This document shows, piece after piece, positions 46,084 to 56,399 of a stretch of 64,000 bases of DNA. Each line of letters opens with the position of its first letter. The stretch's first letter is position 1. The position numbers and the translations under genes are program-made. The DNA is from Pyxicephalus adspersus (Eukaryota > Chordata > Amphibia > Anura > Pyxicephalidae): assembly GCF_032062135.1 (NCBI RefSeq), contig NC_092859.1:63440241-63504240 (forward strand), read 5' to 3'. The notes under the pieces are model-generated. The model did no database searches. It had not been told where the DNA came from and saw only the letters and a program-made list of their open reading frames with translations.

Positions 46084-46847
46084 GTCTATAAAGAAGATTG
46101 CAAACAGGCAGGTAAGTTTATTTTATTGCAGAAGAGACATAGTCTGTCCTTTCTGCAATAAGTATCCTGCCTACTTTTTTACGTTTTTGCCATTTACATA
46201 TAGTTCTGCTTTAAAAGTGATATGCCTAAACTTAGGACTCAGATAAGTGTTTCAGATAAGGTCCCAATGATAACGGTCTAATAAGAGACCATGCTGATGG
46301 AACCTTTCTCATTTAAATCTCAGATATTTGTTTCTCTTATTTAAACAGCACGTAACTCAAGGCTGCCACCTGAATGTTTCACTAATTTATTGTATCTGAT
46401 TTGTGCAAATATTCTGTGTTCCTTGTGGAGTGATTTTCAAATTAATCTTTCCATTTTATGTGTGTTTAGGTCTATGCTCCAACAGTAGGTATTTAGGTCT
46501 ACCTAAATAGCAGTAGCAGGTTTGAGAAAAAGAAGGGGGTAATCACAAGGGACAGTCTAATAAAGAAACCAAGGAAAAAGAACAGGTAGACCTGTTTCGT
46601 GCCCAGCCTAAATGTATAAATCTTTTAGATAGGGGATAGGAATAGGACAGAAGGCTTTTCAGTGGCACTTAAAGAATACTTTCAAAGTGTATACATTTTT
46701 GATTCAAGTTTATTTATTTCCAAAAATTATTTAATTAAAATTATGTACAAGAGGTTAAACGTGGATATATTTTATAAGAATGTTTCCATCACGTGGTTTA
46801 GATGGTAATGAGACTAATTTCTATGAATCTCCCTGTCCTAGTGTCCT
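46084..46847. other. Unassigned interval
   Basis: No supported gene or repeat. It includes a short TAGGTCTA...TAGGTCTACCTAAATAG duplication near 46470-46510. Confidence 0.35.
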
Positions 46848-48254
46848 AACAAAAAAAAACACCCGTGAAAAATAACTGCCAGGGGGTGGATACCAGTGGG
46901 TGTGTACAATGACCTAATCGTCAGGACAGTTTCACTTTCACTTTGGGTATGAATGCAGCATGTCATCTACTGCAGCCTTACATCTCTCCCTGTACAAACC
47001 TCCATATCTCCTGAACAGTATGTCCTACTGACCTGAAATTTTCAGGGTACATAGGGGACCTTTATATCTAGCAGTACCCTAAATTGCATTTCCACACCTT
47101 TAATAAATTACAAAAAATGGGGGTCATAATTATAAAAAGTAGTGAAAATTGAACATCAGGGTTGCTGTTTAAAAAGTTAGTGTGTATAGAAGCCCAAACT
47201 TAAACAAACAAATTAGGGACCCCCGGGGCCAGTTACATAGCAAAGACCTGTCACAAAACTAGAAAATGCTCATAATACAGTACACTGTCCCCTTCCCTAC
47301 TTTTAACCCCAATTTCCCAGGAACGGTATGGTGCAGGTGAACAAAATCATAGGTGCATGTGGGGGACACCTGTGGCTAACACCCCCTAAAATTTCATCAA
47401 TAGGCCATCGCCATACACAATGGAATTCCGCCTATAAAAAAAACTACCATGTTACACATTGATGGAGGCTTTCATCACCTGAAGCCCAATTTCCCAGGAA
47501 CAATGAAATGCAGGTGAACAAAACTAGAGGTGTAAGTGGGGGACACCTGTGGCTAACAGCCCCTAAAATTTCATCAATAGGCCATCACCAGAACATGGTA
47601 GATTTTTTATGGGCGGAGTTCCACCTGTTCTGGCGATGGCCTATTGATGACATTTTAGGGGGTGTTAGCCACAGGTGTCCCACACTTGCACCTATGAATA
47701 TGTTCACCTTCACCGCACCATTCATGGAAAATTAGGGTTCAGGTGCTGGAAGCCTCCAGCAATGTGTAACATGGTAGTTTTTTTTATGGGTGGAGTTCCA
47801 CCTATTCTGGCGATGACCTATTGATAAAATTTTAGAGGGTGTTAGCCACATGTGTGCAACACCTGCACCTGTAATTTTGTTCATCTGCACCGGAAATTGG
47901 GGTTCAGGTGCTGGAAGCCTCCAGCAATGTGTAACATGGTAGTTTTTTTTATGGGTGGAGTTCCACCTGTTGTGGCGATGGCTTATAGATGAAATTTTAG
48001 GGGATGTTATCCACAGGTATCCCCCACTTGCACCTATGAATTTGTTCACCTGCACTGCACCGTTTTCAGGTCGGTAGGGCATACTGTTCAGGAGATATGG
48101 AGGTTTGTACTGGGAGAGATGTAAGGCTGCAGTTGATGACATGCTGCATTCATATGCAAAGTGAAAATGAAACTATCCTGACGATTAGGTCATTGTACAC
48201 ACCCACTGGTATCCGCCCCCTGGCAGGTATTTTTCACCAGTAGTTTTTTTTGTT
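46848..48254. mobile_element. Foldback-like element: long inverted arms with inverted arrays of ~165 bp units
   Basis: The left arm 46848-47040 and right arm 48062-48254 are inverse copies of about 193 bases (shared ATACCAGTGGGTGTGTACAA, TGACCTAATCGTCAGGA and CCTCCATATCTCCTGAACAG). Between them, two units in one orientation (about 47290-47594) face three in the other (starting CATGGTAG at 47594, 47770 and 47935; spacing 176 and 165). The unit contains CACAGGTGTCCCCCACTTGC-like and GGAAGCCTCCAGCAATGTG-like cores. The centre of symmetry is near 47594. There is no transposase frame; the 136-codon minus-strand frame over 47732-48142 stays open because the period is near a multiple of three. No target duplication is certain. 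Confidence 0.8.
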
Positions 48255-48255
48255 A

Positions 48256-48774
48256 CCAATTTACCAAATACACACTGTGTATTTATTTGAATTATTTTGT
48301 ATTGGATTCAATACAGGAGTTTGTATTGAATCCAATACAAAATGAATGAATGAGTTTCTATTTGAATTTCCCGCACACACGCCGACGTCATCACGCACGC
48401 AGGGAGGAGCCGTCCGGTTTTTTTTTTCTCCGCCGGACGGCTTCTCCCTTCAGAGATCATCCGGCGCTGGAACGAGAAGGACGTCGGACGATCAGCGGGA
48501 CCAGGTAAGAAGCCAGGCCGGGCGGCGGAACACAAGATGCCGGCCGGCGGAACACAAGATGCCAGCCGGCATCTTACCGGTCCCGCTGGCACCCGACGCT
48601 GGAGAGGGAGATCGACGGACGACGCTGGACGGAGGACGACGCTGGAATATGAAAACGACGCTGGATGAGCACAGGGGGACCAGGTAAGTATGGATGGGAA
48701 AAATCTCGGGGTTAACCATCCTTGCAATTTTTTTGTGCCCGAACGAAGGTCGGGCTTAACGGCAAGGTGGTTAA
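48256..48774 (+). mobile_element. TTAA-type element (element D2), fuller copy of 25437-25618
   Basis: The left part repeats 25450-25560, including the hairpin with 20-base arms at 48295-48314 and 48323-48342. The middle (48360-48700) is GC-rich with CGACGCTGGA repeats and a doubled GGCGGAACACAAGATGCC, and is the inverse of element A (15300-15560). The right end GGTCGGGCTTAACGGCAAGG...GGTTAA matches 25615. The left limit is unclear where it meets the foldback-like element. Confidence 0.7.
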
Positions 48775-48976
48775 GAAGTCAATGTTAATGCTATGTTATT
48801 GTGTTTTTTGGCCATATTGTTTCATTTGAATAATATGTCTATATTACCATCTTTAAATGTTTGTCCTGCATAAATATTTTCTAATCCAGTTTTCCACCCT
48901 TGATAGGTCAAAATGGCATATTGGTTTGGTAAATATTTTTGGAAAGCAAGATTTTTTTCCCTTCTATGGTTAGTTT
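48775..48976 (+). repeat. R family copy R2, left part
   Basis: GAAGTCAATGTTAATGCTATG through TTTCCACCCTTGATAGG and TGGCATATTGGTTTGG matches 25909-26070. It continues beyond LINE C at 54292. Confidence 0.8.
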
Positions 48977-49126
48977 TTTTTTTATAATTTTATTTTTTAT
49001 TCAGTGAACAGTCATACATACTGGTATTAAACATTAAAACATACAAATCACCAACTGTGTTATCATCTTCCGAATTTACAAACATATCATGAACAAACAA
49101 GCAGAATGACTGAGCACAGGCAGATT

Positions 49127-52100
49127 TCAAAATAATAACAAAAATAACCAAAGAAAGAAATAGAGAAATAGAAGCAAAATAGAGAAAGAGGGGGAGAGAG
49201 AGGAGGAGGAGCACAGCATTGCAGGCCAAATTGAAGAAAGGCCAGATTTAACAGTAGGGAACACATACCAATAATTCAATGATATCCTCTGCATTCGAAA
49301 CAGATCACCGGCGTTATCAGCCTCACTGTATACTGAAAGGTACTCTTGAGTAGTGGTATACTGTATCCAATAGAACCAAGTATTTCGGAATTTATCTGAT
49401 CTACCGTCCCGACTGGTAATAAAGTCTTCCATTGCCATAATGTCATTCACTCTTCTAAACCATTGTAACAAGGTGGGAGGAGAGGATTGTTTCCACAGGG
49501 CCGGAATACAAGCCTTAGCAGCATTTAAAAGGTGTTTGAGTAAAGAAGCATGGTATTTCTTTTTAGACCAATCATTCAAATGTAAAGGGGCTAGCTCCGG
49601 GCTGTTACGTATATCTACCTCTGTCAATTCTTCAATAACCGCCGCCACCACTGACCAGAAAGATTGCAACTTAAAGCACTCCCAGAATATATGGCTTAAG
49701 TCCTCCGTTTCTGCACCAGTCTATTAACCGTCCCACATGTGTAGCCTGGTGGTACAACAGAGGATCAGGAAAGGCAATACCTCCACGTACTTTAGGCAAC
49801 CTTAAAACCCGTCGCCCGATACGAGGGCTGTCACCCCCCCCCAGACAAAGCGGAGAAACTCCTGCCTAAACTTGCAGAGTACCTGTTGTGGGATATAAAC
49901 CGGGAGGGTTTGAAGCAAATATAGCAATCTCGGCATAATATTCATTTTCAGAATGTTGCATCTACCGAACCAGGAGAATGCATGTTGCTTCCACCGCTGC
50001 AGGTCCTGTCTCACCCTGTTTACGGTAGTAGAGGCAGAAAGTTTAGGTTAACCACTGAGGACAATTCCCTAGGGATCCTGGTTCTCAAATACGAGATATC
50101 TGATTTTGCCCACTTAAAAGGAAAGCACGGTGTCAGGGAGTCCATTAACCGAACAGGTAATGTAATGGATAATGCCTCTGACTTCTGCAAATTGATTTTA
50201 TACTTGGATAGCACTGAATATCTATGAATCTCCTGTAATAAATTAGGCAAAGAGACCCTGGGGGAAGAAACAAATAAAAGGGGAGATCATCGGCATAGGC
50301 TGCCACTTTATGTACCTGATCATGTACTTCAATCCCATGAATACTTGGGTTCGCTCTAACCTGCCTAAGAAACGGTTCCAGGACCAGTATAAACAAGAGA
50401 GGAAACAGGGGGCACCCCTGTCGCGTGCCATTGGAAATAGAGAAGGGTCTGGACAGTAAAGCATTCACTTTAACCTGTGCCGTAGGGGTAGAGTATAGAG
50501 ATCCAATCCAGGCCACCAAGGCAGATAGTAGGCCAATATGGGCCAGGGTACATTTCAAAAATTCCCAGTCAACACAGTCAAAGGCTTTTTCAGCATTTGC
50601 TGCTAGTAGTAGTGCTTGAAGTTTACGTGAATTAATATAATTAATTAAATTCAGCGTTCTAACCGTATTGTCTCTAGCCTCGCATCCTGGTGGAAAACCT
50701 CTCTGATCTGAGTGTACAATAGATTGGATCAGGGCGTCAGGCGTTTTGCCAGAATGCTCATAAATAGATTAATGTCACAGTTCAATAACGAGATTGGCCT
50801 ATAACTAGCACATGAGTTAGGGTCTTTATCCGGTTTCAGAATTAAAGAAATGTGTGCTGCCAATGTGTCCCTGGGTTGAGTCGAACCCTCTGTCAAGGCA
50901 TTAAATGCCAATAGATAGTATGGGGAAAGTATCGAGAGGAATTTTTTATAGTACAGCAGGGTTAGGTCATCCAGGCCCTGTGCCTTCCCAGTGGGCGCTC
51001 TAGCAAGCGCCGAGGCCAATTCCTCTGCCGTGATCGGAGCCCCCAGGGACTCCACCGCCTCAGAAGACAAGGAGGGAAGTCCTGAGGAACCCAGATATGC
51101 TTTAATCAGCTCCACCCTCGTGGGACCTGGTGCAGGAACCAAATCTCTGTCTAAATTGAACAACTTGTCAAAAAAGGACCTGAAGGTCTCCGCAATATCT
51201 GAGGAGGTGTGCACCCGCCCTCTGATGGGGAATCCACACTGGGCATAAAAGTTTTGGCCCTCTTTTCCCGAAGTGCCTGGGTGAGAGCGTTGCCACATTT
51301 GTTGGAGTATTCATAGTAGTAACCTCTGCATTTGGTGAACATAAATTTAGTCTTTTAATACGCTAATACGCTCTCTAACTCCCACAATCTGTTGCTCAAC
51401 TTCCACCGTGTGCTGCCGCTTATGAGTGGTCTCTAAATCATGTAATTCTGCCAGAAGCGGATTCAAATTCGCTTCCCTTTCCTTTTTGCACCTATGACCC
51501 GCCTGAATAAGCAAGCTTCGTATGTAACATTTGTGCGCTTCCCATAGATGAAGTGGATTATCCACAGAAGTAGCATTAATTAAGAAATAGGACCTGAGCT
51601 GAGTCTCCATTTTGTCACATATCTCCGGTGTATCCAACAAGGAGTTATTTAGTCTCCAGGAGGAAGATTTCGGCTCAGTAGGTGAAGCCCGCACAGTCAA
51701 GGCAATCGGGGCATGATCCGAAAGAGAAAACACACCCAGGTCTGCAGATATCACTGTCGCTATTGAGGAGTGTTTGATGAGAAAAAGGTCAATTCTGGAA
51801 TAAGTTTTGTGCATATGAGAATAGAAGGTGAAGTCTTTCTCAGCGGGGTGTAGGATACGCCATATATCTACTAGTTGATGTGTGTGTAGGAGGCGTTTGA
51901 TCTTCCTTAGGGCTGCTTCAGACATAACTGAAGCACCCCTGGTTACATCCACCAAAGGATTGGGGGCAAAATTAAAGTCACCACCCACAATCAGTGTGCC
52001 TTCACTAAAATCTTCAATAACTTTGTGTAGAGACTCCAAAAATAATACCTGGCCATTGTTGGGAAAATAAACATTAACAAAGGTATAGGTATGTGAATCA

Positions 52101-52369
52101 ATTGACCCCTTATCATAATATATCTACCCTCAGGATCAGTGCAACAGGCTAGCAGTGACCAACGAACCGATTTATCTAACAAAATACATACCCCCTTGGA
52201 TTTGAACTCAGCGGAGGTACTATGATATGACTAATCAAAATGCCCATATTTAAAATGGGTTTCTTGTAGGAACGCCACTTGACACTTACATCTGTACAGT
52301 TCCCGGAGAACTATGGAACGTTTAAGTGGGGAATTCTTTTACCTTGAGTGAGGTAATTTGTAATGCCAT
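49127..52369 (-). pseudogene. LINE C ORF2, broken and internally deleted
   Basis: The likely start is at 52369 (MALQITSLK). Endonuclease blocks: VAFLQETHF near 52270, IVGGDFNFAPNPLVD at about 51980 and SDHAPIALTV near 51710. RT: GKAQGLDDLTLLYYK near 50980, AEKAFDCVDW near 50590, GTRQGCPLFPLLF near 50410 and catalytic YADD at 50297-50286. Later RVLYLLQTL-like and DWCRNGG near 49720 join abruptly to AETEDLSHIFWEC, the Cys-His tail; in LINE A these two motifs are 700 bases apart. Frameshifts or stops occur near 52330, 52250, 51350, 50720, 50240 and 50015. The last open part ends at 49127. Confidence 0.88.
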
Positions 52370-52977
52370 GGGTGGGAGGAGAGGAGGGAATTGGGTTAGA
52401 TGCAAAAAAAAAAAAAAAAAAACCAATAAAGAACTAAGTATCAAATCTTATTGGCTCCAAAATTATAAAAATTCCCTTCCAAGAAGGAGGATCCGACTTA
52501 AGTGGGGAGGAGGTACACCACAGCGACGAGCATGTGCTCGCCAATGGCTATAACAACCACTGAGCACCAAAAACCCGCCAATAACCAACCCATGTAAACA
52601 GTAATCAACTCTATACCCGCATAGTAACAATAGCAGCTAGTAAGCACTCTCAAGTACAGTTGCAGCGGCATATTTTCTAAACAGTGAGTGCATATAATGA
52701 CTCATTTCCAGGCTACCACAAAGACATGGATCCGGATCTCCCGGAAGCCCCCCACCTATACACATGGAATGGCCCCAGAAATACCCGTCCCCACCAAATT
52801 ACCTGAGCTGGTAATAACCAAATACACATGCACGTACAGCTAGCAATAAAACTCAGGTAGCATATAGTATACAGCAACTAGAATATACCCTCCCGTGCAA
52901 AATTAGCATTCAAACAAAATAACTATATCTCCCATAATACCAGCAGAACAATAAGCTCACATATATTGTCCCAATAC

Positions 52978-54167
52978 TTAAGTTTCGTTAGGGCAAACTT
53001 GTGGGCGAAACAGCCGGCCCGTACGGCTGGTCTGTGGCCTGCTCGGGGCGCTCCAAGCTCTCGTGATCTCTGAGGAGGTAGAAGGGACCTCAACAGGCAA
53101 AGCCAGCCAGTCTGGGAGATCAATCGGTGGCAGCTGCAGAAAGTCAAACAGAGCTGGTAGTTGAGATTGTCTATGCAAAGCCAAGACAGAGTCACCTCTA
53201 GTGATCACCAAGTGAAATGGATAGCCCCATCTGTAGGAAGCTTGTGCAGTACGGATAACATCCAGTAGGGGTCACAGGACCCGACGCATTCTCAACGTGC
53301 TGCTGGAGAGATCTGGTAACAATTGTATGGGTGCCCTATCAAAGTCCATAGGACCATTCCGCCACGCTTGGCGCATTATTTTTTCTTTAATATTATAAAA
53401 GTGTACACGACATAATACATCTCTAGGCAGGGGTCTACCAACATCCCGCAGCCCATTCGCCCGATGTACTCTATCCAATTCAAGGGCAGCAGTTGGTGGA
53501 CGATTAAAGAAGCTGTTAAGAATAGCAGTGACAGTAGACCTCAGGTCTGTGTTGGCAGTAGCTTCAGGAATGCTCTAATTCGTATGTTGTTTCTGCGATT
53601 TCTATTCTCGTTATCTTCAGTGCGCAAATACAAAGCGGTAAAATGAGACTTTAAAGTGGCCGAGGAAGATTATAACGCCAGAAAACGGGTCTCCACACTG
53701 GAGGACGTAGACTCAAGCACAGCAACTCTGGTGGTAACAGTTGTAATCTGCTGCCTGAGCCCCTCTATTTCCCTCTTATGTGAATTCTCAATGCGAGCAG
53801 CCAACCCATTCACCATCCCTGCTAAGTCATCTTTAGAAGGAAGTTGATTCGATCTAGATTCCAAGTGCTCAGTAGAAAAGAAAAAGACACCTACTTAAGA
53901 ATCCAAAAGAGCTGCTGTAGATGTAGAGAGTAGCACAGGAGTCAGAGGGCAGGGGTCTGCTGTACAAGGAGACTCAGAAGAAGCTGCAGGGAAGGCAGCA
54001 GGGGCATCCTTATCTGAGTCAGCTTCCCTGTGAGATGAGGCACACTGCGGAGCCATCTTGGATTCCCCAGCTGCTGCAGAGGGGACAGCTGCCGGAGGAA
54101 AAAACTGCTTGAGGCCACGGTGCTTCTGAGCTCTGGAAGCACCTGGTGTCTTCTGCTTATGAGGCAT
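52978..54167 (-). pseudogene. LINE C ORF1, frameshifted
   Basis: The start is at 54167 (MPHKQKTPGASRAQKHRG). An Ala/Ser/Pro N-terminus is followed by a coiled coil in the next readable frame (DLAGMVNGLAARIENSHKRE, near 53810). The RRM region is frameshifted (RNNIRIRAFLKL near 53590). DRVHRANGL, PRDVLCRVHFYNIKEKIM and STLRMRRVL follow at 53478-53272, then YRWGYPFHLVITRGDS and a stop at 52978. The order is the same as ORF1 of LINE A, to which it is closer than to LINE B. Confidence 0.82.
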
Positions 54168-54291
54168 GAGCGGGGGGGGGGGTCTGAAAAACACAGAGCG
54201 GGGGGACCAGACAGGAGAAAAGCCACAGGCTGCAAGGAGCTCTCAGCAAGCACGTGCTCAAGCCACCATAGCGTGAACACACCCCCCCCCC

Positions 54292-54935
54292 TTTCTATGA
54301 TTAGTTTGACTGGCTAAGAACAGCACAATTAGCTTATTAGAACTCAGTGTGATGTAACCGCTATGTGCGTGTGAACTGTTCTATTTAGTAGAAAAAAATT
54401 TCCAGAGAAGGATCCTCATTCTGGTAACTTTTTCTTTTTAGGTGTATATTTGTTTCATGTGCACTCATGTATGTACATACATGCATATATATCTGTATGT
54501 ATGCAATTATGTGTGTACATAATAAATTATAGGAAGAAAAAGTCAGAAATAGGCAATGAGGAATTTTTAGGCCATATTGCTTAACATGATTCAAATTGAA
54601 AAGATTGCCTATTTCTTCCCATGATTTCTGATGTCATGGGCTTGGTTTGAAAAACAAGAACTTATGTTTGGCTCAAAGTATACAAACCAGCATGTTAGTC
54701 CATAATTCAAAAAATAAATACAAAAGGTATATTAATATGAAATAATAATATGCGCGTACCTATGCGCAACATATAACAACAGTTACATGCGGCTATTAAT
54801 GCGCATACAGCAGGCGCCCGTGCAAATGCGTGGGCACGTTTTTCAGTAGGCTGTAGTAAACCAGGAAGTTTCATATCTGCGTTATCATGCCACGCCCGTT
54901 GTTTGCAGAGAGGGACCTGCACTTCATTATTCAGG
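54292..54935 (+). repeat. R family copy R2, right part
   Basis: AAGATTGCCTATTTCTTCC, GATGTCATGGGCTTGG, AACTTATGTTTGGCTCAAAG and CATACAGCAGGCGCCCGTGC match 26380-27190 in order. It lacks a stretch corresponding to about 26080-26370 and 26815-26930 of R1. Confidence 0.82.
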
Positions 54936-55030
54936 TAAATGATTTTTTTTAAAAAAAAGTTTTTTTAGTACAATAAGCATACATGTTTGTCCATGTTTGC
55001 ACATTTAAATGTGTTTTTATGTATCAGCCT

Positions 55031-55067
55031 GAGTTCTCAGGCTGAGTTCTCCTCAGCCTGAGAACTC
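55031..55067. repeat. Perfect hairpin, 15-base arms
   Basis: GAGTTCTCAGGCTGA (55031-55045) and its exact inverse (55053-55067) are separated by seven bases. No T-run follows. Function unknown. Confidence 0.75.
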
Positions 55068-55978
55068 ACCGTCTTTAATCCTTCACATGTCCTAAAACCC
55101 TTGTTTGTAACTACTTGAAATTTTGAACATATGTTGCAATTCAACACATTTCTCACACTACTTTCACCATTTTTTGTTACAAATACAAAGAAAGATCCAG
55201 CAGGCTTTCATGTAGCTTCCAGTCATTAATCATGCATCAAATGAAGGTTCTTTCTAGGTTGTTGGCTAGCATGAATAAAAATAGACATGATTTGTTTAGT
55301 TTTCCATATTTGTACTGACAAATGTTTGCCCAGAATTTTTGGACGTAGGCAAAAAGTATCATTTGGAAGTTCTGCATTAATCTATTCACTTAACTAACCT
55401 TACAAATCTACTTTAGTCCTGCCCACCCATTTTTACTTATGGTGTTCATTTTTTATCTACAGCTACTGGAGCGCCCTTCCCAGCACCTCCTCCACAGGAC
55501 ACAAGTTCCAAGTTTAGATATTGTGAACATTCCTTTAAAACCATGGAAATAAAGTAGGAGATACTTTGTTAAGCCTAGCTTAATCAAGTATCATTAGGAG
55601 TGTATGACTAGCTTCATCTCTATTCATTTAGAAGCCACAGCACAGCTATAGAATGGGGGAGGGACAGCCTGTGTCCCCATCTCATTCTAGTTGCACTGTT
55701 CTCACTGCCCAGCTCTTTTCAGCAGCTGGAATCCTCTGCACGGATGACAGCTGAGAATGGAGCGTCCTCTATTGTTCTTTCAATGGATTAGAGCTGCAGA
55801 TGAGAGATGGGTAGAAGTCCACACATCTAAAGTTGGCTGTTGACAACTATGTACATGCATATATTTTGATGTGTGTATGTACGGTTTTTAAAAATCTTCA
55901 TGATTCTACCCCATTAAGCTCAATCAGAGGTAGATTATTTGAAGAGCACTAATTAGCCTTTATTTGAAGAGCAGTAAT
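55068..55978. other. Unassigned interval with a short shared repeat
   Basis: 55535-55620 matches 27848-27945. Near 55941-55980 a GAAGAGCA(C/G)TAATTAG block is doubled. A possible acceptor CTACAG at 55463 precedes a short open TGAPFPAPPPQDTSS frame; not enough to call an exon. Confidence 0.4.
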
Positions 55979-56399
55979 TAGAAATGGAATTCAATCTGAA
56001 TTTCAGGAAAAATTTGATTCGCAAGGGATCCCAATTTCCTCGCGATTTGTGGTAAGTGCAGGGAGAGACGTCAGAAGGTGCTAGGGACAGTGCTAGAAAA
56101 GTGATTTACAAGTGCAGGGAAAGATTATTTGGTGATCCAATAGCCATTATACAACTCTGTCATTCCAGCAATTTATTTATCCAGAAAAATATATACGCAA
56201 TTCACTGGTGCAGTTATTTGTGGTGAAAGCATTTATTGGCCTATTTCTGTACAAAAAGAAAAACATATACGCACTTCACTATTGCAGTTATGTGTGGTAA
56301 AAGCGTTTAGTTGCCTATTTCTGTACAAAAATAAAAATATATTTGTCGCTTTTAGGTGTGTTTTAATTTGCTTTTAATTTTTTTAGTTTAAGTAAACGT

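Larger units (their letters stand above)
48977..54291 (-). mobile_element. Tx1/L1-clade LINE, inactive, internally deleted (LINE C)
   Basis: A ~5.3 kb minus-strand LINE with ORF1, ORF2 and a 3' T-run/AATAAA-type end (minus strand) near 48977-49000. Flanking sequences CTTCTATGGTTAGTTT (48961-48976) and TTTCTATGATTAGTTT (54292-54307) differ at two of 16 positions and are taken as an aged target duplication. It splits R2. Relative to LINE A it lacks about 700 bases of ORF2 near 49720. Confidence 0.87.

Noticed and set aside
47732..48142. 136-codon minus-strand frame with internal repeats
   Set aside because: The repeated peptide follows the ~165 bp units of the foldback-like element; no family recognised.
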